This document shows positions 21,453 to 32,924 of a stretch of 64,000 bases of DNA, in pieces; position 1 is the stretch's first letter; the number at the start of each line of letters is the position of its first letter. Source of the DNA: Diplonema japonicum (taxonomy: Eukaryota > Euglenozoa > Diplonemea > Diplonemida > Diplonemidae); assembly GCA_964019335.1 (NCBI GenBank), contig OZ025712.1:320705-384704 (forward strand), written 5' to 3'. The notes under the pieces were generated by a model. That model was not told the DNA's origin and searched no databases. It worked only from the letters and a program-made list of their open reading frames with translations. Position numbers and translations under genes: made by a program.

Positions 21453-24400
21453 CTACCTGACAGTTGGGACACCAGAAAGCAGCTCCGCGATGTGTATTGC
21501 TTCCCACCATTTCTCAGCGAGTTTCATGGGGAGGTGTGTGGACCAGCACCCGTCGACCGAGACCTCGTCCAGCTCTATGACCATGCCCTCGATGTTGACG
21601 AGGTTCAGGAGCTCGAGCGGCTCCACGTTGAGAATGTTGCTCAGCGAACACCTCTTCGAACTGTAGTCCAGCTTGATGTGAATCTTCCCGATCTTAACAG
21701 TCTTGAAGTAAATACCTTCCTCGATACCACCGGCACCTTCGACCATCAGGTGCACGGTTTCCCCTCGATTAGCAGTGGCTGCAGGTGGAGAAGATGAAGA
21801 AGCACCATGCGGGCTACGCTGCATCGGCGGCGAGGGCGATGACGTGTTGACAACCATTGAGTCGTACGAGGAACCCGAGAAGAAACGTTCTAAAAACTCG
21901 AGAGCGTCCTGATCGATGTTGACTCTAAGAGGTTCGAGGTTCAACTCCAACGACATTTCGGAATGTTTCGGGGCGTCTTTCGTGCCTGCCAACGCAGCAG
22001 CAACTTTTGCCTCCACCTCCACCATGAACACGTCGCTCTGATCATCAATACTATTCACCGCCGTCACAATTTTGTTACGTGACGAAACGCTGAGTTTATC
22101 AATTACGTCTAACGTCCTTGAACCTCCCTTCAACCTCCACATGTAACCCTCATCAGTTCCCAAGGGGTTGAACATGTCTAGTAATATGAACATCGATTCC
22201 GCGTGAAGCGTAACAAGCTGGCTGTACACCCTTGTCGTCCTGTACAGTTGTCCTGCTTTCTTAATCGATACAGTAGAGTGCATTCCTTGGAGTTTATGAT
22301 GAACGGCGTCGGGAGAGAGGGCGGCTACGAAATCTTTTCCACCGTAGAGGTTGCATGTCCATGACACTCCGGAAACGATTAGCTGAAGGGTAGGGGTTGG
22401 GTCGCCCTTTCGGGATTTTGTGCAGCGTAGCCTTGAGGTTTGAGCTTCTAAGTTCGAAAAATAGTCTTCCTCGACAAAATCTATAAGAGGTGCTTCTTTT
22501 ACAAGAGATGTCTCGTATTCCGGGAGGGACTCTCTGAATAGTTGGAGCTCGTCGTCCCGGCGTTTCTCGTTGTGGTAGTCGATTTCTTGAAATGAATCGT
22601 CATCACTGGAGTCTGTGTCGGGATGGTGTCCTGGAATCTGCACGTCCTCATTCGACTCTACTCGGAAGTGCTGTCCCAAAGTTGCCGCGGAACCGCTGAT
22701 GCTGTCAGGCATGTCCAGCTTCGTGATCCTTGCCGACAAGTCCCCGCCGTCGGTGTGCTGCAAAACGTTTTTAATGGAAAACTCCGTTTCGCTGTAATGA
22801 CAATCGTGAACAACAATGGGTTCGCCGGTTAGCGTTCCACCCTTTTCAATCGGGTTTGTGGTGAAACCCATGTCGGGAACACTTGTTTGCAACGCTGCTT
22901 GGATGTCCTTCGCCGCTTGCTGTACCGCTTTTGCAGATGTCGACCTGACTGAGTCCACCCGTGCAATGGGTATCTCCTCTTCTTCAATGGGAAGCCCGAG
23001 GGCCTCCTTGTAGTACTCCGCTATGGGTTTCAAATTATTTTGTTCCTCGCCGGAGAGATAGTGGATGATGCTGTCTTGGAAGAGTTTAAAGGAGTCGGAG
23101 CAGCAGTCGGTTTTCAAACCCCCTCCTGTGACCTCAACGACAAATGGTTTATGTTGCTCGGCTTCCTCAGAGACCTCAATGTCGTTTCCCTTTCGCTCGC
23201 CGACGCCTCGCCCCCTAAGGTGCGGGACACAGTCTGTTGTTGGAGCCATGGTTTTTATCACGATTTTAAGCCCGCTGTCGGTTGTTTCAAGAACGCTGAT
23301 GAACCCCAACAGCTCGAGATCGGTTAACATTCCACCTTTCGACTTTCCAAACAGAGATTTGCTCGATGCCTCCATGTCATAGGAAACAAGGTCTTTTTTG
23401 AAATGCCCGTTGTCGAGGAGCATTGTCGCACCGTCGATCCCGATCTCCGCGCGGAACTCTTCCGACAGCATGACGACAAGACACCCGAAGGAGATTTTAT
23501 CCGCTGCGATTAGCACCCTTGACGACAAACCGTTCGGAGAGTAGTCGATGATGGTGGAGTTCGCGGTCACGTCGATTCTAGTCGCCCGCAACCTTCCTTG
23601 CGTGGGCGTGCCCGACAGCGATCCTTCATCATCAGAGGACGTTTCATTCATCGAATCCACACGCAGCACATCTGTAAACAGCTCTGTTAAAACCAAAACC
23701 CAATTGTTCGCATCCTGTTTGACCTGGTGCGACAGGACCAGCTTGTTCATTTCAACTGTGACGCGCATGTCTTGCCGGTCCCTGACCAATAGGTACGCGG
23801 GGTTTGCGGGGCTGCATTGTGCGTAGCTTACGACGATCCGCAGTCCGGAGTCCTTCACCCTGCCTGCTTTTGTGCTGCGGCGGTACAGATTATGGTAATT
23901 CCTCAACACCGGATGGGTCAGTAAGCTGTTCGCACCATCGTGCTCCAAAAGCTCCAACCCGCCCAGAGTGACCCCCACTCGTGTGAACGAGTCAGATGCA
24001 AGATGCGTTGCTGTGAACAACGAGAACTCATCCGCCGTCAGCGTGTACTTGTAACAAGGCGGCTCATCGGGGTAAGGAACGGTGTGCAGTGGTGGTGCAT
24101 CCGAAGGGAAGCACATGGGAGCGTGAATGTCGAATATTACCTTTTGACAGGACAGTGTAACCGCCACCACCGACTTAGGTGTTTGCCACGGTTTCAAGCC
24201 AGCCGCAGGTGTGTTCAACAGCGACAACGGTATGGCACCCAATGTCCCGATCCCCGACATTGTCATCCCGTCTGGTTGTTGAAAGGCAACATCTGGTGAG
24301 GACATGTTCTCGGTCAAGTCAGCTATCATGTATTGGACCAGAAGGACCTCGTCTTTCTTCAGCGTTACGGCTGCCGATGGGAATGTGAATGCCACGTGCA

Positions 24401-26924
24401 CGTCGGCATTTGCTGTGCATTCTGCCGCCATCGTTTCTTCGTCTTCCTCTTTGAGCATCTCCGCCACACGCGACTTCGCCGCACATGTCGCCGGGTCTGT
24501 TTTCGATTTGAACGTCACCAGAATGTTCGCTGGCCTCGCTTGGCGTACAGTAGAGCCGCCGACACCCGACCGCTCCATGCCCATCTTGCCCCCGTCAAAG
24601 CTCGCAATAACATCCTCCCTTCCAAGCCTGTCCACGCAGATCTTCATCGTTGTGCATGTCATTTTCAACACAGAATTCGGGTTCGCGTCTGCCGTGGGCG
24701 GTGGGTCCAACCATGCAGAGCTGTTGTACACCACATCACAGTCGTCAAGCTTCAGTTTTAACATGCACCCCAGCCAGTCACCTTCGGAATGGAAGTCAAG
24801 TATAGATTGCAGGTAGGGACCGATTAGGGTAAGCTCTTCTTTTTCTTTCGATTCGAAGTACGCGACGATCTCGAACTTGCCCGAGATGTGGAGATCTCTT
24901 TGAACGAGAAGAGAGTTGCGGGGCTGCGGTGGTGCAGGTTCGAAACGGATGGGGGGGCAAGGCTGGGAAGGAGAATGAACCGTCGAAGACCCAAACGTGA
25001 CAGACCGCGTGACATTCGTAGGTGGTTGGTACGGAGGCGGAGGCGGAGGCGGCACAGGCGCGGCTTGGAACCGCTTGTACCCATCACGCTCCCGGAACGC
25101 ATCATCGAAATCAGAAGTAGAAGATATCGGCGACATAGGCGAACACGGCCGACGGGTTGGCGTCATCCGACTACCTTCACAAGACTGCAACGAACCACAA
25201 GAAGACGTCCTACCCACACTGAAACTGCCATAATCTTCATGAGGAGACTTGACACTTGGCGATATGAGTTCAGTCAACCCGCTCATGAAGTCCCGCATCC
25301 AGGGCGTGTACAGAACAACACGAGGCGACATCCTCACCCGGATATTTTGATTCGCCGTGGTAACGGTTCCCTCCCGCGTGCATGTCGTTGTCACCATAAT
25401 TGTGACCTGCGGGCGTTGCTCGCCTGTTTTCGTCTTCACTGTTTGAAACTTCACCAAACGCCGGGACACCATCCGGGTTGCCTTATCGACTGTCACGTCA
25501 CCTTTCAGAACATTCGGGATATCCGCTTGAGAATGTACCTTCCAGCAAACATTGACAACGGACAGTGCGATCTCAACGCGAGTACCAGAGGGTTGTGCGG
25601 ATATTCTCGCGAGTACGCCGGAGGATCGCCCGATTTGGCTGGCTTCGATTAAGATGTGCTCGTTGGGGAGGTCTTTGCAAGGCGATTTGATGTTTAGTTC
25701 GTTTCTCGCAGGCCCGCTTGAAGACGGCCTTGGTTCCGGTTCGATTAGCTCCAACAAAGGATCCCAAATATCCGGCAACGGAGTTTGATCCGCGAGAAGA
25801 ATAGCTGCTGCAAAATGCATGACGTGGACAGTTATGCTCACTGGCGGTTCGTCAGCGTGTTGGGGTGTACTAGAAGCTGCTGCTTCATCTGAACCCATTG
25901 ATATCAAATCCGCAATACCTCTGAGGATTTGTAAGTTTCTGGACCCAACGATACAGTGAATCGATTGCAGGAAGAGAACCAGTTTCAAAGCAGATTGTTG
26001 ACTTCTCGCCACGCTGCGGTCAGACGGAAACGTTAACTCAACAGTGTTCCGATCCTCAGCAACGCAAATAAAAATCACATCTGGTGATACATCAGACGGT
26101 ATTTCCGATTGGGTAGTTTTCATCGATCTCGGTGACATTAGAGTTGAAGAGAGCAGGTCCGCGTCGGCTTTTACCGTGTGGAGATAAACGACAAATGCTT
26201 GGAAGGTCAGGATTTTACAGAAGAGCTTGCCTGTTAGCTTGTCGGGGGATGGGATATCTTTATCGTGAAACTCCAGCCAAGGGATCTCCACCCTTAGAAT
26301 GTCGATCATTCCAGGTTGTGTTTGAGAGGGGAACCGGAGCGATATGTTTCCGTTTTTCACCACAATTTTCATTTTTTGAACCGCCTTGTCTATTAGTTCT
26401 TTTACCTTTGCTGATTGGAGCTCGTCTTCTTCTTCTTCTTCCTCTTCGTATTGCTCTTCTTGTTCTTCTCTGTCTGGTGTACCGCTTAAATCTTTAACGT
26501 CTTGCCTACTAACATCACCCAATACCAAGGATCTTGCTAGTAAATCTTCCGCTTTCGCCGTTTCGTCCATCCTTGCTCCCAACCCTCCTTGGCTCTGGTC
26601 CATTTCAGGTTTTGCAATGTAATCCAGCACGATATCCACCTCTTTCAGACAGAATGTCAGCCCTAGTGTTTGCAGGGACCATGAGATGTCCAGTTGGCCT
26701 ACCCTTCCGTAGGCTAGCTTTACGGGAAGGCCGGCTAGAAGTTGTTTGTTAACAACTTCTGTGTCAAACTCCAGCTTGTGGAGGGAGAACACCCCTTTTT
26801 GAAAGCTGAAGGCGGCAAACTGCTCGGGGTCCAGTTTTTTCAGGAACCGGTTCAACACCCTTTTTACGACGAAGCGGAGGACCTTGTCGGCTATCCAGTT
26901 CACGGCACTTTGCGCGAACTGCAT
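20725..26924 (-). CDS. autophagy-related protein 2 (ATG2), five exons
   Basis: ATG2 is a lipid-transfer tube that feeds growing autophagosomes at ER contact sites. Exon 1 (26924-21457) is 5.5 kb and starts with a chorein-like N-terminus (residues 1-90, FAAFSFQKGVFSLHKLEFDT). Four small exons (21412-21329, 21272-21143, 21092-20894, 20849-20725) complete 2,001 residues. They supply the diagnostic ATG2 C-terminus: APYEEYRQ, FTVEAVHLTEQAA, ATAYEGLRQGLETAND and LDPERR, matching the animal IEQYR, ELTNR and YDTVREG segments. Introns are 44, 56, 50 and 44 nt. An unspliced reading would stop at 21453 and miss this domain. A Pro-rich, Ser-rich linker lies near residues 640-670. Length is normal for the family. 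The exon joins agree in phase. Confidence 0.85.
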
Positions 26925-27576
26925 TTTATTTTTTTTTTTTTTAAAAAAAAAAAGAAAACGTTTATTCTTCTTGTTTTCTCCCCCTCCTCCGCCCCTCCTC
27001 TCCCGCCTTTTGATTTATTTATTTTTTCCAACAACAACAAAAAAAAGAATGAGAAACACAAAAAAAATATATCACACAATTGCAATAAAGAGGGAGCCAA
27101 AAAAAAAAAAAAGAAAAGAAAAAAAAGAAAAGAAGGAAAAGAAAAGTAGAAAATCATTTTTTTTTATTTTTGGGGGAAAAGTTCGACTTCAGGGAGGGGG
27201 GGATGAAAATTCTCTTTTTCTTTTCCGCATTTTTTTTTTTTTTAAATTGTAAAACTTGTAAATTTACCAATTTTTCTTTTCTTCTTTTTTTGCAGACCCT
27301 AAACGCCATTGTTGAGACCTTTGACAAATATTCAGGCTGAAAAAGATAGAAGAAAAATTGGATCAATTCAGATTTATACTTTTCCCCGTTTATTTTTTTT
27401 TTCTTTTTATTATTTGGTTCTTTTCTTCTATTGTGAAGGGGTAAAAAAAAAAAAAAAAAAAAAAAAATACATAGGGGAGCATGCAGAAAATGAGTAAAAA
27501 AAAAAATGACTTACAATGGGAGGAAACGGCGGGAATAAAAAAAAAAAAGAAAATAAAAAGGAAACAATACATCAGG

Positions 27577-27618
<42 letters not shown>

Positions 27619-27717
27619 AAAAAAGAGAAAATACACACAATTTTATTTTATTTTTTTGTTTTATGGGAAAAAAAAAAAGAATATACAACATCACCCTCCC
27701 CCCCTCCCCTCCCTCAA
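26925..27717. other. homopolymer-rich spacer
   Basis: About 790 bases of A- and T-runs, including A-runs of 20 or more near 27440 and 27580. One less repetitive island (27296-27366) shows a T-tract ending GCAG on the plus strand, followed by 14 open codons. It also shows an ATG-initiated short frame on the minus strand. Neither could be extended into a gene. Confidence 0.4.
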
Positions 27718-29706
27718 TCACAGCGAAGGCAGCGTGAACGTACTAGGTAAAATGACGACAGAGTCAGGGCAAAGCGAATGTACCCACGATATCCAGGCAT
27801 CTCTTTCATCGGGTGAGTTAAAGGCGATCACAACCCTTGCCTGATTAGAAGGAACCACAAACATGGACGTATCAGGGTAGTCCGTCCCCCCTGACTCCTC
27901 GGCACCACAACGAGAAATGTCATCCACGTGTATCTCTATAGGCTTCGGATCACCTTCCACCTTCAGCTCCAGAACCCATCCCCCAGCAGCATGCTTGCTG
28001 AGTAGAGTTGCTCTTTTGTAGGAGTAACGAGGGATAGACGTCAGCGACTGCAGAAGACAATTCACAGGCTCGGGAGCGTTCCCCCCTGTCCCTGTCCTTG
28101 TGGAAATCCTTGCACGTCCTGGTGAATACAATGTGTCTGATAACTCTGCCGCGCCAGGTGAAGCCGGCCTGTTGTACCTAGGGCTCCCTCCCAACGGGCT
28201 CCTCACGCTCAAAGGGCTCGGGCTCCGTGCCCCCATTGACGGGGCAATAGATGGATTGAGGTCGATTCTTCTATTAGGTGAGCTCCACACCAGGTTATCA
28301 GGTGATCCTGGACGTCTGGAAGTAGGCATTCTGTCAAACACGGATTGGTGCGACAACGGGTGCATGGACCGTGGTGATGTGGCCCTTGTCCCCGACCCGA
28401 CTGGGTTCACGGAGACCCACGATGGGAATTGCTTGTCCCCGTCGTCGCTGTCGTACCCCGCCGCACCCCCGCTCCCGCTCCCTGCCCGCGCGCTCAGTTG
28501 TTTGAACCACAGCGGCTGCGACGGGTCCTCTGAGGTGCTTTTTACAGGCGACATAATGGTCGGCGAGGCGTACCCCGCATCGTGCACGGTGGCCGTGGCG
28601 ACCCCCCCTGGCCCGGGGCTTGCTAGCGATGGGGGTGCGTACTCCGCGACAGACTGCATGCCAGGTGTGAATGGGAAGACTGCGTTCTGTATCCCTCTGT
28701 TGCTCCACATGACAGGGAAGGTTCCTTCGGGCGTCTCGTTGTGCACATCGTCGACAACGCTCGGCACAGGGCCGTGGGCCTCGCGGCACCGCGACATAGC
28801 AGCGACAAGATCGCCGGGCTTACACTGCCCATGAGGAGAGAGGAGCAAAAGATGGTGACGGGGCTCGGAGCTGCGGTTGGACTGCCCCGGAGGATGGCAT
28901 CCAAAGGGAGCCTTCGAAAATGGAAGAGACCACACAGGGCGTGTGGAGGGGACATCGTACACAATCGCAACGCGGGACTCGGGGATGAGGGACAGCTCGT
29001 TGAGCAGCTCGGCAGACTTGATGGGCCCCACGGTACGGTGGTCGGAGGGGTTGAACCCACCAGAGTCACCAAGCGAGGCAGTGCTAACTATGACAAGCAC
29101 CACATCACCATCGCCTTCAGAACCCGCACATGTGGTGAGCCACCGCAGCCCAGCAAGAATGGACGCTCGAGTCGGTTTGTCAGGACCCTCCACAGATAAG
29201 ACACGCACGTCACCAGCACCGAGGGTTCTCGCGACACTGACCGCCATGTCTTCATCACAACCGTGTGATGTGATGACAACAAGACCGGTGGCTTTCCCAC
29301 CACCAGTGACGACGACCTCTTTGAGCTCTTTAGTGATAGTGGCGGGGGTGGGGTTTGTGAAGGCTGTGAACTGATCACTCGGAACAGGCGGTGCAGCATG
29401 CAGGGATTCGTGTTTGTCGTTGTAGCTGTGATAGTCATCTTCGGTGTGGGCCCTGCTAGGACCGTTCTTGAAGAAGAGGAAGTAGAGGAGCGCGAGGAGA
29501 AGGCATAGAACAACAAACATGACAACAAGCCCCACAATTAGCCCGATGTAGTCTGTTGAGTCATCGTCAGGGACCAGCGTCATGGACACCACTGTCCCAG
29601 TCACAGTGCTGCTATTCACATCGATTACCTCTGGTGTCAACGTCACGGTAAGCGTTAAAGTTTCAGTAGCAGTAGCATTCTTCAGGGTAACGTTCGCCGT
29701 CGCCAT
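27718..29706 (-). CDS. single-pass membrane protein with degenerate metacaspase-like domain and C-terminal PH-like domain
   Basis: The protein has 662 residues in one exon. Residues 1-50 are Thr/Val-rich with NxT/S glycosylation sites and may be extracellular or lumenal. A membrane helix spans about 54-78 (IGLIVGLVVMFVVLCLLLAL). Residues 140-265 resemble a caspase-fold p20 domain: a VVITSHGCDEDMAVSVARTL start, PTRASILAGLRWLTT (the metacaspase PTxxNIxxxLxWL motif), and SRVAIVYDVPS...WSLPF in place of the DxCHSGxxxDLPF block. The usual SGHG histidine and the cysteine appear to be absent. A Ser/Pro-rich linker precedes a PH-like end (WVLELKVEG to SPDERDAWISWVHSL). The pseudo-enzyme and PH calls are by pattern only, and neither is certain. 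Confidence 0.6.
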   Translation of the reverse strand: MATANVTLKNATATETLTLTVTLTPEVIDVNSSTVTGTVVSMTLVPDDDSTDYIGLIVGLVVMFVVLCLLLALLYFLFFKNGPSRAHTEDDYHSYNDKHESLHAAPPVPSDQFTAFTNPTPATITKELKEVVVTGGGKATGLVVITSHGCDEDMAVSVARTLGAGDVRVLSVEGPDKPTRASILAGLRWLTTCAGSEGDGDVVLVIVSTASLGDSGGFNPSDHRTVGPIKSAELLNELSLIPESRVAIVYDVPSTRPVWSLPFSKAPFGCHPPGQSNRSSEPRHHLLLLSPHGQCKPGDLVAAMSRCREAHGPVPSVVDDVHNETPEGTFPVMWSNRGIQNAVFPFTPGMQSVAEYAPPSLASPGPGGVATATVHDAGYASPTIMSPVKSTSEDPSQPLWFKQLSARAGSGSGGAAGYDSDDGDKQFPSWVSVNPVGSGTRATSPRSMHPLSHQSVFDRMPTSRRPGSPDNLVWSSPNRRIDLNPSIAPSMGARSPSPLSVRSPLGGSPRYNRPASPGAAELSDTLYSPGRARISTRTGTGGNAPEPVNCLLQSLTSIPRYSYKRATLLSKHAAGGWVLELKVEGDPKPIEIHVDDISRCGAEESGGTDYPDTSMFVVPSNQARVVIAFNSPDERDAWISWVHSLCPDSVVILPSTFTLPSL

Positions 29707-30150
29707 TTTATTTTCTTTTTTTTTTTCACAGGGGGGAAAAGGGGGGAGGAGGCTATGCCTCTCCCCTTCGTCCCTCCACTCCCTGTCCCTTTTGTAAAAT
29801 AATTGTTGTTTTTAGCAGGAAAAAAAAGGGGGGGATAAAAAAGGTAGACAGATAAAAAGGAGATAGGAAAGAAAGAAAAAAAGGGGGGGAAGGGGGGGCA
29901 CTTTTTATTTTTTTTTCCTTCCTTCTTCTAGTTAGGTGTAAATTAAAAAAAAAAAAGAATACTGTTTTGTACTTTGGAGGAAACAAGCAAAAAAAAAAAA
30001 AAAAAAAATCGTGATTGTGGAGCAGTGGTATAAATATTAGAAAAACAAAAGAATATTGAGAAAAAGAAAACTCGATAAAATTTCAGTGTGCATGGGGGTG
30101 CCAGAAAACAAAAAACCATTCTTTTTAGGCGTGCTTTTTTTTTTTTTTTT

Positions 30151-30247
30151 TGCGCTCACCAGGCCGAGCTGAGCTTAGTCCCCGTTGTCCCCATTCTGAG
30201 GGCTCTAGCGGGTAACTAGTGCGGTGGTCAAACTGCGGGGCTGCCCC
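30151..30247 (-). mobile_element. 3' end fragment of the same non-LTR element as 4925-5489
   Basis: About 97 bases match the 3' end of the element at 4925-5489 with scattered differences, ending on the minus strand in GAGCGC followed by an A-run of 17. This is the expected shape of a 5'-truncated retrotransposon insertion. Confidence 0.7.
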
Positions 30248-30446
30248 GTGACATATACCACCTCACGCTCCCTAAAAAAAAGGGGGGGGGCATAAAATGT
30301 AACAGGGTAACGCTCATAAATTCGTTCCAAGTCCTTTTCTTCTTTTTTTTTCCCCCCTCCCTCCTATCTATCAAACCCCCCTTTTTTTTATTTTAAAAAA
30401 ACGAAATGTGAAGAACACCGTTAAGAACACACACCCATTGCAACAC

Positions 30447-31751
30447 TCAACCCGCTTGCAGTGAGTGGCACAGCACACCAACAAAGCAAATCAGAACCAA
30501 GAAGGGTGTGCACCAAACCGGGGTGAAGACTACTGCGTAGTGGATGGATCGATACTCAACAGAGAGAGACAGAAGGAGGAGCGTGAGGTTCATTGCTGTA
30601 CACGTCACGCATGTCACGGGGCGAAGAAATAGCTTGCGAAACTTTTTCCGCAGTGGGTTCGGGGTGGTCCACAACGAAATCAAAGCAAAGTGAAGGGGCA
30701 ACGATAAAAGCGCGACCTGCCCCGGACAACCCCACGCCAATGCGAAGAACACCGTTAAATTCGCATTAAAACACAAAGGCAGAATACAATGTACAGGCGA
30801 TGCAAAGCCCTTAAACGAGACCAACATTTGCAAGTTGACAGCCTCCATTGCAAGTACCGATCGGTGAGTTATACTTCTCGCGATCTCGACCAAACACATC
30901 AGCGAGACGATGAGGTGCGATCCTGTAAAGACCGCCATCGCCAATGACCAAAATCGTTCAGGCAGCACCCGGATCGAAATTAGATTCAGCAAAACAACAC
31001 CCGCAACAATCCCCAGCAAAGAAGCAACCACAACGATTAGATTCGAATGCACCAGGCACCTCCTTGGGATGATGTTGAAGTGTTCCACAAGCTGCGTCCC
31101 GCCCATTGCCCTGCTTCGCATAATTCGTTTCAAAACAGACAGGCATCCTGCAAAAACAGCCACCATATACCCAGACATCAAGCCAGTCCAAGCTGGGAGG
31201 AAAGGGCCATTTTGCTGCCCCAATACACAACATATTCCAAGCAGGGAAATTTGCAGATACACCACCACGGGGAAGGCTATCACCAGTTTGAGCACAAATG
31301 TTGGGAGAGTGATGATGTCGGGTGGTGCCGCTGCAACCGAGAGGTGTTTCCACTTGAACAGTAAAACGTAGATTTCATGCATATCGGCAGCTTTTAAGTA
31401 AGGTCTTGGGGTGTAGGGGAGACACAGGCCGCGGCAGACAGTATGAAGCCCGTTATTCCAGAATACCGCAGCGGTTTTGTCGTCGCTTCTCATTGAGGAC
31501 CGGAAGGCGGTGCACACTCCCATTAGCCGCACCGCTTCACGGTGTGTAAGGAAGTAGAATATTTGCCTCACCACATCGCTGGGAAGCCAAACATCATGTT
31601 TTCTTTTGTGGTTGCTGCTCCACTTCACGATCCCCGTGTTCTCGCTGGGTAGCAGGCAGCTGATGTCGATCTCATATTGCGATGGGTTGGGTGTGCCATG
31701 ATGCTGTACTGGCATATCGTTGCTATCGCGGTTGCTTCCATTCAGAGACAT
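30447..31751 (-). CDS. F-box-like polytopic membrane protein
   Basis: This is a 434-residue protein in one exon. Residues 55-90 (VWLPSDVVRQIFYFLTHREA then VRLMGVCTAFRS) fit the F-box pattern, which usually recruits a target to an SCF ubiquitin ligase through Skp1. From about residue 155 there are roughly eight hydrophobic segments (for example VVVYLQISLLGICCVL and LIVVVASLLGIVAGVVLL), ending near the C-terminus. F-box domains on multi-spanning membrane proteins are uncommon. The helix count is by eye. A second ATG 14 nt upstream (AAAATGCCC) is out of frame. I know no named family, so substrate and location are unknown. Confidence 0.6.
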   Translation of the reverse strand: MSLNGSNRDSNDMPVQHHGTPNPSQYEIDISCLLPSENTGIVKWSSNHKRKHDVWLPSDVVRQIFYFLTHREAVRLMGVCTAFRSSMRSDDKTAAVFWNNGLHTVCRGLCLPYTPRPYLKAADMHEIYVLLFKWKHLSVAAAPPDIITLPTFVLKLVIAFPVVVYLQISLLGICCVLGQQNGPFLPAWTGLMSGYMVAVFAGCLSVLKRIMRSRAMGGTQLVEHFNIIPRRCLVHSNLIVVVASLLGIVAGVVLLNLISIRVLPERFWSLAMAVFTGSHLIVSLMCLVEIARSITHRSVLAMEAVNLQMLVSFKGFASPVHCILPLCFNANLTVFFALAWGCPGQVALLSLPLHFALISLWTTPNPLRKKFRKLFLRPVTCVTCTAMNLTLLLLSLSVEYRSIHYAVVFTPVWCTPFLVLICFVGVLCHSLQAG

Positions 31752-32180
31752 CTTGAGGGCATTTTGTTTTCTCTTTTTTTTTTTTCCCCTCTCTTCTTTT
31801 TTTGGGGCTCGTTGAAATATGAATATTACGTTGTATGGATTTTAAAAAAAAAAGAAAAGAAAAAGAAAAAGAAAAAAAGAAAGTGTAATAGTTTGTATAA
31901 CAATAGCTCAGTTGAGGGGAGGGGGCATTTTTTTTCTTTGTTTGCAATTCTTTTTTAAAGGGGGTGTGTGTGAATTGAGATTCGTGACGAGGAACCGATC
32001 CTTTACAGCAACTGGACACCATCACAAGGGGGGAGAGGGGAGAGGGGAATTTAACTTTCCCCCCCTCCCCAGGATTGTGTGTACTGCATAAAAGGTGGGG
32101 GGGGGGAAGAAAAATTAAGTCAGTGTACGCACAAAAAAAAACGAAAACGAAAATTTTCGAAAGGAAAGAAAAAAGAAAAG

Positions 32181-32442
32181 AAATGGGGCTTTGATTGCAA
32201 CACTAAGTGGCGTTAAGTGTGCAACAAAGCATGAACTGGCTACTTGATTACAGGGGGTGCACCTCGGCCGAGCTTTGTGTCGCAGCTCAACCCTAGGGGC
32301 GTCCCGGGTAATCAAGATTCTGCGCTCGTGCAGTTTGCTGCCTGTTCGTCACCCTGAGCATTTGCAACCGGTGATGACCGACGTGGGGCAGTGACATCTA
32401 ATGTACTTCTTATGTATCCATGTTCTCCCCACCACCTTTAAG
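32181..32442. repeat. dispersed SINE-like repeat, copy A
   Basis: About 260 bp, beginning AATGGGGCTTTGATTGCAAC and ending CCACCACCTTTAAG on the plus strand. It recurs at 57989-58320 with indels, and its first 40 bases recur at 57081-57123. It contains GC-rich motifs (CCTCGGCCGAGC) unlike the surrounding A/T runs and lies next to A-runs. On the minus strand a short frame (TRDAP...SVAIKAPF) is shared by both long copies. Confidence 0.75.
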
Positions 32443-32924
32443 AAAAGAAATTCATTTCACAGAATATAACTCCCCCCCGCCCAGGAAGACGCAGTAGAGT
32501 ACACCACTCCTCACCCTTCACGGTGCAAGGTAATTTTTTGATGCAAAATCCAATCCTGTTTTTCCTGATGTTCTTCTCTTTTTTGTTTTTTTTTCTTTTT
32601 TATAGTTCTTCCGCATTATCGCTTCTTTCCCCTCCCTGTTTTTTTTTTTTTTTCCCTTTTTTTTTTTTTTTTTTTTTTTCCTTTTTTTTTTTTCTTTTTT
32701 CTTTTTTTTTTCTTTTTTTTTTCCATGCAACGTAGAACACCAATTGTGGTAAAATATACCTTTCTGAGCAGGTACGAAAGACAAGGGGAAAGAGAAAAAA
32801 AAAAGGAAAAAAAAAAAAAAGTATCTGTATCATTCAAAGGAGAATTACTGTATCAGGCACTTGTCAGTCAGTTATATGTACATTAAAAATTTAAAAAAAA
32901 GTTTTTTTTTTTCTTTTTTTTTTT

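Noticed and set aside
27280-27345. Plus-strand T-tract plus GCAG followed by TLNAIVETFDKYSG and a stop, like a terminal exon
   Set aside because: No upstream exon on the plus strand could be found, and all other genes are on the minus strand. Fourteen codons are too few.
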